The notes under the pieces are model-generated. The model saw only the letters and a program-made list of their open reading frames with translations. It was not told the origin of the DNA and searched no databases. A stretch of 64,000 bases of DNA from Isoperla grammatica (taxonomy: Eukaryota > Arthropoda > Insecta > Plecoptera > Perlodidae): contig CAMDTW010000613.1 in assembly GCA_945910005.1 (NCBI GenBank), forward strand, positions 1-64,000, in the 5' to 3' direction. Both the position numbers and the translations under genes were made by a program. Of the stretch, positions 12,424 to 24,840 are shown one piece after another. The number at the start of each line of letters is the position of its first letter. Within the stretch, counting starts at the first letter, position 1.

Positions 12424-15400
12424 GTTGAAAAATAAGAATTATAGGCTGCATTCTTCAAGAGTATAATGAAAATGCATAAATTGAGTTTTTTCGTCGTTTT
12501 TGGTTAAAATATGCATAAAAAATAGAAATTGGCTGATTTCAGTCTATCTACCACAAACTTCCAGTTTTAAGAGGAATCTTGCATACGGCTGGGATTCCTA
12601 AGGGTTTCAACCAAATTGCACAAATCGTTGTTTTAGAGCGTTTCAGGCTCCAATAAGCACAATTTGTCCATTTCGTCACATTTCGATAACTTCTGTAGAA
12701 GTTACACCCTCCGTTGAAAAATAAGAATTATAGGCTGCATTCTTCAAGAGTATAATGAAAATGCATAAATTGAGTTTTTTCGTCGTTTTTGGTTAAAATA
12801 TGCATAAAAAATAGAAATTGGCTGATTTCAGTCTATCTACCACAAACTTCCAGTTTTAAGAGGAATCTTGCATACGGCTGGGATTCCTAAGGGTTTCAAC
12901 CAAATTGCACAAATCGTTGTTTAAGAGCGTTTCAGGCTCCAATAAGCACAATTTGTCCATTTCGTCACATTTCGATAACTTCTATAGAAGTTACACCCTC
13001 CGTCGAAAAATAAGAATTATAGGTTGCATTCTTCAAGAGTATAATGAAAATGCATAAATTGAGTTTTTTCGTCGTTTTTGGTTAAAATATGCATCAAAAA
13101 TAGACATTGGCTGATTTCAGTCTATCTACCACAAACTTCCAGTTTTAAGAGGAATCTTGCATACGGCCGGGATTCCTAAGGGTTTCAACCAAAGTTGACA
13201 AATCGTTGTTTTAGAGCGTTTCAGGCTGCAATAAGCACAATTTGTCCATTTCGTCACATTTCGATAATTTCTATAGAAGTTACAACCTCCGTCGAAAAAT
13301 AAGAATTATAGGTTGCATTCTTCAAGAGTATAATGAAAATGCATAAATTGAGTTTTTTCGTCGTTTTTGGTAAAAATATGCTTAAAAAATAGAAATAGGC
13401 TGATTTCAGTCTATCTACCACAAACTTCCAGTTTTAAGAGGAATCTTGCATACGGCCGGGATTCCTAAGGGTTTCAACCAAAGTTGACAAATCGTTGTTT
13501 AAGAGCGTTTCAGGCTCCAATAGCACAATTTGTCCATTTCGTCACATTTCGATAACTTCTATAGAAGTTACACTCTCCGTTGAAAAATAAGAATTATAGG
13601 CTGCATTCTTCAAGAGTATAATGAAAATGCATAAATTGAGTTTTTTCGTCGTTTTTGGTTAAAATATGCATAAAATATAGAAATTGGCTGATTTCAGTCT
13701 ATCTACCACAAACTTCCAGTTTTAAGAGGAATCTTGCATACGGCTGGGATTCCTAAGGGTTTCAACCAAATTGCACAAATCGTTGTTTTAGAGCGTTTCA
13801 GGCTCCAATAAGCACAATTTGTCCATTTCGTCACATTTCGATAACTTCTATAGAAGTTACACTCTCCGTTGAAAAATAAGAATTATATTTTGCATTCTTC
13901 AAGAGTATTATGAAAATGCATAAATTGAGTTTTTTGGTCGTTTTTGGTTAAAATATGGATAAAACATAGAAATTGGCTGATTTCAGTCCATCTACCACAA
14001 ACTTCGAGTTTAAAGAGGAATCTTGCATACAGCTGGGATTCCTAAGTGTTTCAACCAAAGTTGACAAATCGTTGTTTTAGAGCGTTTCAGGCTCCAATAA
14101 GCACAATTTGTCCATTTCGTTACATTTCGATTACTTCTATAGAAGTTACACCCTCCGTTGAAAAATAAGAATTATAGGCTGCATTCTTCAAGAGTATAAT
14201 GAAAATGCATAAATTGAGTTTTTTCGTCGTTTTGGTTAAAATATGCATAAAAAATAGAAATTGGCTGATTTCAGTCTATCTACCACAAACTTCCAGTTTT
14301 AAGAGGAATCTTGCATACGGCTGGGATTCCTAAGGGTTTCAACCAAATTGCACAAATCGTTGTTTTAGAGCGTTTCAGGCTCCAATTAACACAATTTGTC
14401 CATTTCGTCACATTTCGATAACTTCTATAGAAGTTACACCCTCCGTCGAAAAATAAGAATTATAGGTTGCATTCTTCAAGAGTATAATGAAAATGCATAA
14501 ATTGAGTTTTTTCGTCGTTTTTGGTTAAAATATGCATAAAAAATAGAAATTGGCTGATTTCAGTCTATCTACCACAAACTTCCAGTTTTAAGAGGAATCT
14601 TGCATACGGCTGGGATTCCTAAGGGTTTCAACCAAATTGCACAAATCGTTGTTTTAGAGCGTTTCAGGCTCCAATAAGTACAATTTGTCCATTTCGTCAC
14701 ATTTCGATAACTTCTATAGAAGTTACACCCTCCGTCGAAAAATAAGAATTATAGGTTGCATTCTTCAAGAGTATAATGAAAATGCATAAATTGAGTTTTT
14801 TCGTCGTTTTTGGTTAAAATATGCATAAAAAATAGAAATTGGCTGATTTCAGTCTATCTACCACAAACTTCCAGTTTTAAGAGGAATCTTGCATACGGCC
14901 GGGGTTCCTAAGGGTTTCAACCAAAGTTGACAAATCGTTGTTTTAGAGCGTTTCAGGCTCCAATAAGCACAATTTGTCCATTTCGTCACATTTCGATAAT
15001 TTCTATAGAAGTTACACCCTCCGTCGAAAAATAAGAATTATAGGTTGCATTCTTCAAGAGTATAATGAAAATGCATAAATTGAGTTTTTTCGTCGTTTTT
15101 GGTTAAAATATGCATAAAAAATAGAAATTGGCTGATTTCAGTCTATCTACCACAAACTTCCAGTTTTAAGAGGAATCTTGCATACGGCTGGGATTCCTAA
15201 GGGTTTCAACCAAAGTTGACAAATCGTTGTTTTAGAGCGTTTCAGGCTCCAATAAGCACAATTTGTCCATTTCGTCACATTTCGATAACTACTTTAGAAG
15301 TTACACCAACCGTTGAAAAATAATAATGTTAGTGTGCATTCTGAAAGAGTATTATGAAAATGCATAAATTGAGTTTTTTGGTCGTTTTTGGTTAAAATAT

Positions 15401-15889
15401 GCATAAAATATAGAAATTGGCTGATTTTAGTCTATCTACCACAAACTTCCAGTTTTAAGAGGAATCTTGCATACGGCCGGGATTCCTAAGGGTTTCAACC
15501 AAAGTTGACAAATCGTTGTTTTAGAGCGTTTCAGGCTCCAATAAGCACAAATTGTCCATTTCGTCACATTTCGATAACTTCTATAGAAGTTACACCCTCC
15601 GTTGAAAAATAAGAATTATAGGCTGCATTCTTCAAGAGTATTATGAAAATGCATAAATTGAGTTTTTTGGTCGTTTTTGGTTAAAATATGGATAAAACAT
15701 AGAAATTGGCTGATTTCAGTCTATCTACCACAAACTTCGAGTTTTAAGAGGAATCTTGCATACAGCTGGGATTCCTAAGTGTTTCAACCAAAAATGACAA
15801 ATCGTTGTTTTAAAGCGTTTCAGGCTCCAATAAGCACAATTTGTTCATTTCGTTACATTTCGATTACTTCTATAGAAGTTACACCCTCC
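12424..15889 (+). repeat. Canonical 12-monomer higher-order repeat unit (3466 bp)
   Basis: Starts are C 12424, N 12713, E 13002, F 13291, G 13579, B' 13868, H 14157, I 14445, J 14734, K 15023, A' 15312, L 15601. The next C is at 15890. The length is 12 x 289 minus two, from one-base deletions in F (CCAATAGCAC) and H (GTCGTTTTGG). Each type keeps its private marks, and the type order explains most other plus-strand fragments as partial or duplicated copies. I infer this is the ancestral or most recently amplified unit; only one complete copy is present in the window. Confidence 0.88.
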
Positions 15890-17333
15890 GTTGAAAAATA
15901 AGAATTATAGGCTGCATTCTTCAAGAGTATAATGAAAATGCATAAATTGAGTTTTTTCGTCGTTTTTGGTTAAAATATGCATAAAAAATAGAAATTGGCT
16001 GATTTCAGTCTATCTACCACAAACTTCCAGTTTTAAGAGGAATCTTGCATACGGCTGGGATTCCTAAGGGTTTCAACCAAATTGCACAAATCGTTGTTTT
16101 AGAGCGTTTCAGGCTCCAATAAGCACAATTTGTCCATTTCGTCACATTTCGATAACTTCTGTAGAAGTTACACCCTCCGTTGAAAAATAAGAATTATAGG
16201 CTGCATTCTTCAAGAGTATAATGAAAATGCATAAATTGAGTTTTTTCGTCGTTTTTGGTTAAAATATGCATAAAAAATAGAAATTGGCTGATTTCAGTCT
16301 ATCTACCACTAACTTCCAGTTTTAAGAGGAATCTTGCATACGGCTGGGATTCCTAAGGGTTTCAACCAAATTGCACAAATCGTTGTTTTAGAGCGTTTCA
16401 GGCTCCAATAAGCACAATTTGTCCATTTCGTCACATTTCGATAACTTCTATAGAAGTTACACCCTCCGTCGAAAAATAAGAATTATAGGTTGCATTCTTC
16501 AAGAGTATAATGAAAATGCATAAATTGAGTTTTTTCGTCGTTTTTGGTTAAAATATGCATCAAAAATAGACATTGGCTGATTTCAGTCTATCTACCACAA
16601 ACTTCCAGTTTTAAGAGGAATCTTGCATACGGCCGGGATTCCTAAGGGTTTCAACCAAAGTTGACAAATCGTTGTTTTAGAGCGTTTCAGGCTCCAATAA
16701 GCACAATTTGTCCATTTCGTCACATTTCGATAATTTCTATAGAAGTTACAACCTCCGTCGAAAAATAAGAATTATAGGTTGCATTCTTCAAGAGTATAAT
16801 GAAAATGCATAAATTGAGTTTTTTCGTCGTTTTTGGTAAAAATATGCTTAAAAAATAGAAATAGGCTGATTTCAGTCTATCTACCACAAACTTCCAGTTT
16901 TAAGAGGAATCTTGCATACGGCCGGGATTCCTAAGGGTTTCAACCAAAGTTGACAAATCGTTGTTTAAGAGCGTTTCAGGCTCCAATAGCACAATTTGTC
17001 CATTTCGTCACATTTCGATAACTTCTATAGAAGTTACACCCTCCGTTGAAAAATAAGAATTATAGGCTGCATTCTTCAAGAGTATAATGAAAATGCATAA
17101 ATTAAGTTTTTTCGTCGTTTTTGGTTAAAATATGCATAAAATATAGAAATTGGCTGATTTCAGTCTATCTACCACAAACTTCCAGTTTTAAGAGGAATCT
17201 TGCATACGGCTGGGATTCCTAAGGGTTTCAACCAAAGTTGACAAATCGTTGTTTAAGAGCGTTTCAGGCTCCAATCAGCACAATTTGTCCATTTCGTCAC
17301 ATTTCGATAACTACTTTAGAAGTTACACCAACC
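15890..17333 (+). repeat. Truncated second 12-mer: C-N-E-F-G/O
   Basis: Starts are C 15890, N 16179, E 16468, F 16757, and a G-like monomer at 17045 with the O mark GCATAAATTAAG and a K-like end (ACTACTTTAG, ACCAACC). It continues the 12-mer in register for four monomers and then jumps to an A monomer at 17334, skipping B' to L. Confidence 0.85.
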
Positions 17334-20300
17334 GTTGAAAAATAATAATGTTAGTGTGCATTCTGAAAGAGTATTATGAAAATGCATAAATTGAGTTTTT
17401 TGGTCGTTTTTGGTTAAAATATGAATAAAATATAGAAATTGGCTGATTTTAGTCTATCTACCACAAACTTCCAGTTTTAAGAGGAATCTTGCATACGGCT
17501 GGGATTCCTAAGGGTTTCAACCAAATTGCACAAATCGTTGTTTTAGAGCGTTTCAGGCTCCAATAAGCACAATTTGTCCATTTCGTCACATTTCGATTAC
17601 TTTCTATAGAAGTAACACCCTCCGTTGAAAAATAAGAATTATAGGCTGCATTCTTCAAGAGTATAATGAAAATGCATAAATTGAGTTTTTTCGTCGTTTT
17701 TGTTAAAATATGCATAAAAAATAGAAATTGGCTGATTTCAGTCTATCTACCACAAACTTCCAGTTTTAAGAGGAATCTTGCATACGGCCGGGGTTCCTAA
17801 GGGTTTCAACCAAAGTTGACAAATCGTTGTTTTAGAGCGTTTCAGGCTCCAATAAGCACAATTTGTCCATTTCGTCACATTTCGATAGTTTCTATAGAAG
17901 TTACACCCTCCGTCGAAAAATAAGAATTATAGGTTGCATTCTTCAAGAGTATAATGAAAATGCATAAATTGAGTTTTTTCGTCGTTTTTGGTTAAAATAT
18001 GCATAAAATATAGAAATTGGCTGATTTTAGTCTATCTACCACAAACTTCCAGTTTTAAGAGGAATCTTGCATACGGCCGGGATTCCTAAGGGTTTCAACC
18101 AAAGTTGACAAATCGTTGTTTTAGAGCGTTTCAGGCTCCAATAAGCACAAATTGTCCATTTCGTCACATTTCGATAACTTCTATAGAAGTTACACCCTCC
18201 GTTGAAAAATAAGAATTATAGGCTGCATTCTTCAAGAGTATTATGAAAATGCATAAAATGAGTTTTTTGGTCGTTTTTGGTTAAAATATGGATAAAACAT
18301 AGAAATTGGCTGATTTCAGTCTATCTACCACAAACTTCGAGTTTTAAGAGGAATCTTGCATACAGCTGGGATTCCTAAGTGTTTCAACCAAAGTTGACAA
18401 ATCGTTGTTTTAAAGCGTTTCAGGCTCCAATAAGCACAATTTGTTCATTTCGTCACATTTCGATTACTTCTATATAAGTTACACCCTCCGTTGAAAAATA
18501 AGAATTATAGGCTGCATTCTTCAAGAGTATAATGAAAATGCATAAATTGAGTTTTTTCGTCGTTTTTGGTTAAAATATGCATAAAAAATAGAAATTGGCT
18601 GATTTCAGTCTATCTACCACAAACTTCCAGTTTTAAGAGGAATCTTGCATACGGCTGGGATTCCTAAGGGTTTCAACCAAAGTTGACAAATCGTTGTTTT
18701 AGAGCGTTTCAGTTTCCAATAAGCACAAATTGTCCATTTCGTCACATTTCGATAACTTCTATAGAAGTTACACCCTCCGTTGAAAAATAAGAATTATAGG
18801 CTGCATTCTTCAAGAGTATTATGAAAATGCATAAATTGAGTTTTTTGGTCGTTTTTGGTTAAAATATGGATAAAACATAGAAATTGGCTGATTTCAGTCT
18901 ATCTACCACAAACTTCGAGTTTTAAGAGGAATCTTGCATACAGCTGGGATTCCTAAGTGTTTCAACCAAAGTTGACAAATCGTTGTTTTAAAGCGTTTCA
19001 GGCTCCAATAAGCACAATTTGTTCATTTCGTCACATTTCGATTACTTCTATAGAAGTTACACCCTCCGTTGAAAAATAAGAATTATAGGCTGCATTCTTC
19101 AAGAGTATAATGAAAATGCATAAATTGAGTTTTTTCGTCGTTTTTGGTTAAAATATGCATAAAAAATAGAAATTGGCTGATTTCAGTCTATCTACCACAA
19201 ACTTCCAGTTTTAAGAGGAATCTTGCATACGGCTGGGATTCCTAAGGGTTTCAACCAAATTGCACAAATCGTTGTTTTAGAGCGTTTCAGGCTCCAATAA
19301 GCACAATTTGTCCATTTCGTCACATTTCGATAACTTCTGTAGAAGTTACACCCTCCGTTGAAAAATAAGAATTATAGGCTGCATTCTTCAAGAGTATAAT
19401 GAAAATGCATAAATTGAGTTTTTTCGTCGTTTTTGGTTAAAATATGCATAAAAAATAGAAATTGGCTGATTTCAGTCTATCTACCACAAACTTCCAGTTT
19501 TAAGAGGAATCTTGCATACGGCTGGGATTCCTAAGGGTTTCAACCAAATTGCACAAATCGTTGTTTTAGAGCGTTTCAGGCTCCAATAAGCACAATTTGT
19601 CCATTTCGTCACATTTCGATAACTTCTATAGAAGTTACACCCTCCGTCGAAAAATAAGAATTATAGGTTGCATTCTTCAAGAGTATAATGAAAATGCATA
19701 AATTGAGTTTTTTCGTCGTTTTTGGTTAAAATATGCATCAAAAATAGACATTGGCTGATTTCAGTCTATCTACCACAAACTTCCAGTTTTAAGAGGAATC
19801 TTGCATACGGCCGGGATTCCTAAGGGTTTCAACCAAAGTTGACAAATCGTTGTTTTAGAGCGTTTCAGGCTCCAATAAGCACAATTTGTCCATTTCGTCA
19901 CATTTCGATAATTTCTATAGAAGTTACAACCTCCGTCGAAAAATAAGAATTATAGGTTGCATTCTTCAAGAGTATAATGAAAATGCATAAATTGAGTTTT
20001 TTCGTCGTTTTTGGTAAAAATATGCTTAAAAAATAGAAATAGGCTGATTTCAGTCTATCTACCACAAACTTCCAGTTTTAAGAGGAATCTTGCATACGGC
20101 CGGGATTCCTAAGGGTTTCAACCAAAGTTGACAAATCGTTGTTTAAGAGCGTTTCAGGCTCCAATAGCACAATTTGTCCATTTCGTCACATTTCGATAAC
20201 TTCTATAGAAGTTACACCCTCCGTTGAAAAATAAGAATTATAGGCTGCATTCTTCAAGAGTATAATGAAAATGCATAAATTAAGTTTTTTCGTCGTTTTT

Positions 20301-20511
20301 GGTTAAAATATGCATAAAATATAGAAATTGGCTGATTTCAGTCTATCTACCACAAACTTCCAGTTTTAAGAGGAATCTTGCATACGGCTGGGATTCCTAA
20401 GGGTTTCAACCAAAGTTGACAAATCGTTGTTTTAGAGCGTTTCAGGCTCCAATAAGCACAATTTGTCCATTTCGTCACATTTCGATAACTACTTTAGAAG
20501 TTACACCAACC
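17334..20511 (+). repeat. 11-monomer HOR, first copy
   Basis: Starts are A/B' fusion 17334, J 17624, A'-like 17912, L 18201, C/A' mosaic 18490, L 18779, C 19068, N 19357, E 19646, F 19935, G/O 20223. The doubled L, the L-x-L-C-N-E-F-O order and the private end GATTACTTTCTATAG (17596) are shared with the following unit at 20512. The 17334 monomer starts as A and ends with the B' end found at 21062, so one monomer appears to have been lost here by recombination. Confidence 0.82.
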
Positions 20512-23500
20512 GTTGAAAAATAATAATGTTAGTGTGCATTCTGAAAGAGTATTATGAAAATGCATAAATTGAGTTTTTTGGTCGTTTTTGGTTAAAATAT
20601 GAATAAAATATAGAAATTGGCTGATTTTAGTCTATCTATCACAAACTTCCAGTTTTAAGAGGAATCTTGCATACGGCTGGGATTCCTAAGGGTTTCAACC
20701 AAATTGCACAAATCGTTGTTTTAGAGCGTTTCAGGCTCCAATAAGCACAATTTGTCCATTTCGTCACATTTCGATAACTTCTATAGAAGTTACACTCTCC
20801 GTTGAAAAATAAGAATTATATTTTGCATTTTTCAAGAGTATTATGAAAATGCATAAATTGAGTTTTTTGGTCGTTTTTGGTTAAAATATGGATAAAACAT
20901 AGAAATTGGCTGATTTCAGTCCATCTACCACAAACTTCGAGTTTTAAGAGGAATCTTGCATACAGCTGGGATTCCTTAGTGTTTCAACCAAAGTTGACAA
21001 ATCGTTGTTTTAGAGCGTTTCAGGCTCCAATAAGCACAATTTGTCCATTTCGTCACATTTCGATTACTTTCTATAGAAGTAACACCCTCCGTTGAAAAAT
21101 AAGAATTATAGGCTGCATTCTTCAAGAGTATAATGAAAATGCATAAATTGAGTTTTTTCGTCGTTTTTGGTTAAAATATGCATAAAAAATAGAAATTGGC
21201 TGATTTCAGTCTATCTACCACAAACTTCCAGTTTTAAGAGGAATCTTGCATACGGCTGGGATTCCTAAGGGTTTCAACCAAAGTTGACAAATCGTTGTTT
21301 TAGAGCGTTTCAGGCTCCAATTAACACAATTTGTCCATTTCGTCACATTTCGATAACTTCTATAGAAGTTACACCCTCCGTCGAAAAATAAGAATTATAG
21401 GTTGCATTCTTCAAGAGTATAATGAAAATGCATAAATTGAGTTTTTTCGTCGTTTTTGGTTAAAATATGCATAAAATATAGAAATTGGCTGATTTTAGTC
21501 TATCTACCACAAACTTCCAGTTTTAAGAGGAATCTTGCATACGGCCGGGATTCCTAAGGGTTTCAACCAAAGTCTACAAATCGTTGTTTTAGAGCGTTTC
21601 AGGCTCCAATAAGCACAAATTGTCCATTTCGTCACATTTCGATAACTTCTATAGAAGTTACACCCTCCGTTGAAAAATAAGAATTATAGGCTGCATTCTT
21701 CAAGAGTATTATGAAAATGCATAAATTGAGTTTTTTGGTCGTTTTTGGTTAAAATATGGATAAAACATAGAAATTGGCTGATTTCAGTCTATCTACCACA
21801 AACTTCGAGTTTTAAGAGGAATCTTGCATACAGCTGGGATTCCTAAGTGTTTCAACCAAAGTTGACAAATCGTTGTTTTAAAGCGTTTCAGGCTCCAATA
21901 AGCACAATTTGTTCATTTCGTCACATTTCGATTACTTCTATAGAAGTTACACCCTCCGTTGAAAAATAAGAATTATAGGCTGCATTCTTCAAGAGTATAA
22001 TGAAAATGCATAAATTGAGTTTTTTCGTCGTTTTTGGTTAAAATATGCATAAAAAATAGAAATTGGCTGATTTCAGTCTATCTACCACAAACTTCCAGTT
22101 TTAAGAGGAATCTTGCATACGGCCGGGGTTCCTAAGGGTTTCAACCAAAGTTGACAAATCGTTGTTTTAGAGCGTTTCAGGCTCCAATAAGCACAAATTG
22201 TCCATTTCGTCACATTTCGATAACTTCTATAGAAGTTACACCCTCCGTTGAAAAATAAGAATTATAGGCTGCATTCTTCAAGAGTATTATGAAAATGCAT
22301 AAATTGAGTTTTTTGGTCGTTTTTGGTTAAAATATGGATAAAACATAGAAATTGGCTGATTTCAGTCTATCTACCACAAACTTCGAGTTTTAAGAGGAAT
22401 CTTGCATACAGCTGGGATTCCTAAGTGTTTCAACCAAAGTTGACAAATCGTTGTTTTAAAGCGTTTCAGGCTCCAATAAGCACAATTTGTTCATTTCGTC
22501 ACATTTCGATTACTTCTATAGAAGTTACACCCTCCGTTGAAAAATAAGAATTATAGGCTGCATTCTTCAAGAGTATAATGAAAATGCATAAATTGAGTTT
22601 TTTCGTCGTTTTTGGTTAAAATATGCATAAAAAATAGAAATTGGCTGATTTCAGTCTATCTACCACAAACTTCCAGTTTTAAGAGGAATCTTGCATACGG
22701 CTGGGATTCCTAAGGGTTTCAACCAAATTGCACAATACGTTGTTTTAGAGCGATTCAGGCTCCAATAAGCACAATTTGTCCATTTCGTCACATTTCGATA
22801 ACTTCTGTAGAAGTTACACCCTCCGTTGAAAAATAAGAATTATAGGCTGCATTCTTCAAGAGTATAATGAAAATGCATAAATTGAGTTTTTTCGTCGTTT
22901 TTGGTTAAAATATGCATAAAAAATAGAAATTGGCTGATTTCAGTCTATCTACCACAAACTTCCAGTTTTAAGAGGAATCTTGCATACGGCTGGGATTCCT
23001 AAGGGTTTCAACAAAATTGCACAAATCGTTGTTTTAGAGCGTTTCAGGCTCCAATAAGCACAATTTGTCCATTTCGTCACATTTCGATAACTTCTATAGA
23101 AGTTACACCCTCCGTCGAAAAATAAGAATTATAGGTTGCATTCTTCAAGAGTATAATGAAAATGCATAAATTGAGTTTTTTCGTCGTTTTTAGTTAAAAT
23201 ATGCATCAAAAATAGACATTGGCTGATTTCAGTCTATCTACCACAAACTTCCAGTTTTAAGAGGAATCTTGCATACGGCCGGGATTCCTAAGGGTTTCAA
23301 CCAAAGTTGACAAATCGTTGTTTTAGAGCGTTTCAGGCTCCAATAAGCACAATTTGTCTATTTCGTCACATTTCGATAATTTCTATAGAAGTTACAACCT
23401 CCGTCGAAAAATAAGAATTATAGGTTGCATTCTTCAAGAGTATAATGAAAATGCATAAATTGAGTTTTTTCGTCGTTTTTGGTAAAAATATGCTTAAAAA

Positions 23501-23762
23501 ATAGAAATAGGCTGATTTCAGTCTATCTACCACAAACTTCCAGTTTTAAGAGGAATCTTGCATACGGCCGGGATTCCTAAGGGTTTCAACCAAAGTTGAC
23601 AAATCGTTGTTTAAGAGCGTTTCAGGCTCCAATAGCACAATTTGTCCATTTCGTCACATTTCGATAACTTCTATAGAAGTTACACCCTCCGTTGAAAAAT
23701 AAGAATTATAGGCTGCATTCTTCAAGAGTATAATGAAAATGCATAAATTAAGTTTTTTCGTC
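20512..23762 (+). repeat. Related 12-monomer HOR, second copy, cut by inversion
   Basis: Starts are A 20512, B' 20801, H 21091, A'-like 21380, L 21669, J/A' mosaic 21958, L 22247, C 22536, N 22825, E 23114, F 23403, and the partial O at 23691 that ends at 23762. It has one more monomer than the 17334 unit (separate A and B'). The final monomer keeps only about 72 bases before the orientation flips. Confidence 0.82.
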
Positions 23763-23776
23763 TTATTTTTCGACGG
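23704..23776. other. Orientation switch plus to minus (junction 1)
   Basis: Plus sequence ends in AGTTTTTTCGTC at about 23762 and minus sequence starts CTTATTTTTCGACGG. Only one or two bases (TC/C) are shared at the joint. CCGTTGAAAAATAAG (23689-23703) and CTTATTTTTCGACGG (23762-23776) form an inverted repeat, with one mismatch at the GTTG/GTCG base, around a 58-base loop. Confidence 0.9.
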
Positions 23777-24822
23777 AGGGTGTAACTTCTATAGAAGTTA
23801 TCGAAATGTGACGAAATAGACAAATTGTGCTTATTGGAGGCTGAAACGCTCTAAAACAACGATTTGTCAACTTTGGTTGAAACCCTTAGGAATCCCGGCC
23901 GTATGCAAGATTCCTCTTAAAACTGGAAGTTTGTGGTAGATAGACTGAAATCAGCCAATTTCTATTTTTTATGCATATTTTAACCAAAAACGACGAAAAA
24001 ACTCAATTTATGGATTTTCATTATACTCTTGAAGAATGCAACCTATAATTCTTATTTTTCGACGGAGGGTGTAACTTCTATAGAAGTTATCGAAATGTGA
24101 CGAAATGGACAAATTGTGCTTAATGGAGCCTGAAACGCTCTAAAACAACGATTTGTGCAATTTGGTTGAAACCCTTAGGAATCCCAGCCGTATGCAAGAT
24201 TCCTCTTAAAACTGGAAGTTTGTGGTAGATAGACTAAAATCAGCCAATTTCTATATTTTATGCATATTTTAACCAAAAACGACGAAAAAACTCAATTTAT
24301 GCATTTTCATTATACTCTTGAAGAATGCAGCCTATAATTCTTATTTTTCAACGGAGGGTTCACCTTCTATAGAAGTTATCGAAATGTGACGAAATGGACA
24401 AATTGTGCTTATTGGAGCCTGAAACGCTCTAAAACAACGATTTGTCAACTTTGGTTGAAACCCTTAGGAATCCCGGCCGTATGCAAGATTCCTCTTAAAA
24501 CTGGAAGTTTGTGGTAGATAGACTGAAATCAGCCAATTTCTATTTTTTATGCATATTTTAACCAAAAACGACGAAAAAACTCAATTTATGCATTTTCATT
24601 ATACTCTTGAAGAAAGCAACCTATAATTCTTATTTTTCGACGGAGGGTTTAACTTGTATAGAAGTTAACGAAATGTGACGAAATGGACAAATTGTGCTTA
24701 TTGGAGCCTTAAACGCTCTAAAACAACGATTTGTTAACTTTGGTTGAAACCCTTAGGAATCCCGGCCGTATGCAAGATTCCTCTTGAAACTGGAAGTTTG
24801 TGGTAGATAGACTTAAAATCAG
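23763..24822 (-). repeat. Minus-orientation block 2
   Basis: About 3.7 monomers are read on the minus strand. The block contains the private GAGGGTTCACC monomer (24355) and the GTTTAACTTG monomer (24647). A direct copy lies at 44004-45064, offset 20242. Differences such as AATAGACAAA and GGAGGCTG here versus AATGGACAAA and GGAGCCTG there show the copies have drifted. Confidence 0.92.
24647..24666 (-). repeat. Variant monomer with extended dyad (GTTTAACTTG)
   Basis: The dyad reads TTAACTTGTATAGAAGTTAA. Compared with the usual site, one base on each flank has changed so that the two now pair (T with A), lengthening the dyad to 20 bp, while one internal pair is lost (G/G). The same variant is at 30632, 33234, 40235, 44889 and 52022. 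In three of the six (24647, 40235, 44889) an orientation switch lies exactly 175 bp downstream. Confidence 0.85.
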
Positions 24823-24840
24823 TCAGACCAAAAATCGTTG
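24811..24840. other. Orientation switch minus to plus (junction 2)
   Basis: Minus sequence ends with ACTTAAAATCAG at 24822. The bases TCAGACCA lie at the joint, and plus sequence resumes at AAAATCGTTG (24831) in the middle of an A'-class monomer (CACAAATTG follows). The identical junction recurs at 45064-45073. In unbroken copies (30807, 33409, 52197) ACTTAAAATCAG continues as CCAATTTC. Confidence 0.92.

Larger units (their letters stand above)
1..23762 (+). repeat. Plus-orientation satellite block 1
   Basis: About 82 head-to-tail monomers, all in the same orientation, enter from outside the window and stop inside a monomer at 23762. The block contains, in order, a partial HOR (1-1445), two overlapping tandem 6-mer duplications (1446-7512), a 10-mer with a chimeric monomer (8090-10978), a scrambled stretch (10979-12423), the clean 12-mer (12424-15889), a cut 12-mer (15890-17333), and a pair of related 11- to 12-mers (17334-23762). 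Spacing is 289 bp, except for F monomers at 3180, 7513, 10402, 13291, 16757, 19935 and 23403, and H monomers, which carry one-base deletions (288 bp). There is no coding sequence. Confidence 0.97.

Noticed and set aside
17458..17715. 85-codon minus-strand reading frame
   Set aside because: It spans almost one satellite monomer and its peptide is closely similar to readings at 27410 and 62799. Neighbouring monomers interrupt it with stops or frameshifts. No start context, domain or codon bias supports a gene.
20877..21095. 72-codon plus-strand reading frame
   Set aside because: It is a chance open stretch of a B' monomer running into the next one. The same frame is closed in the other B' copies.
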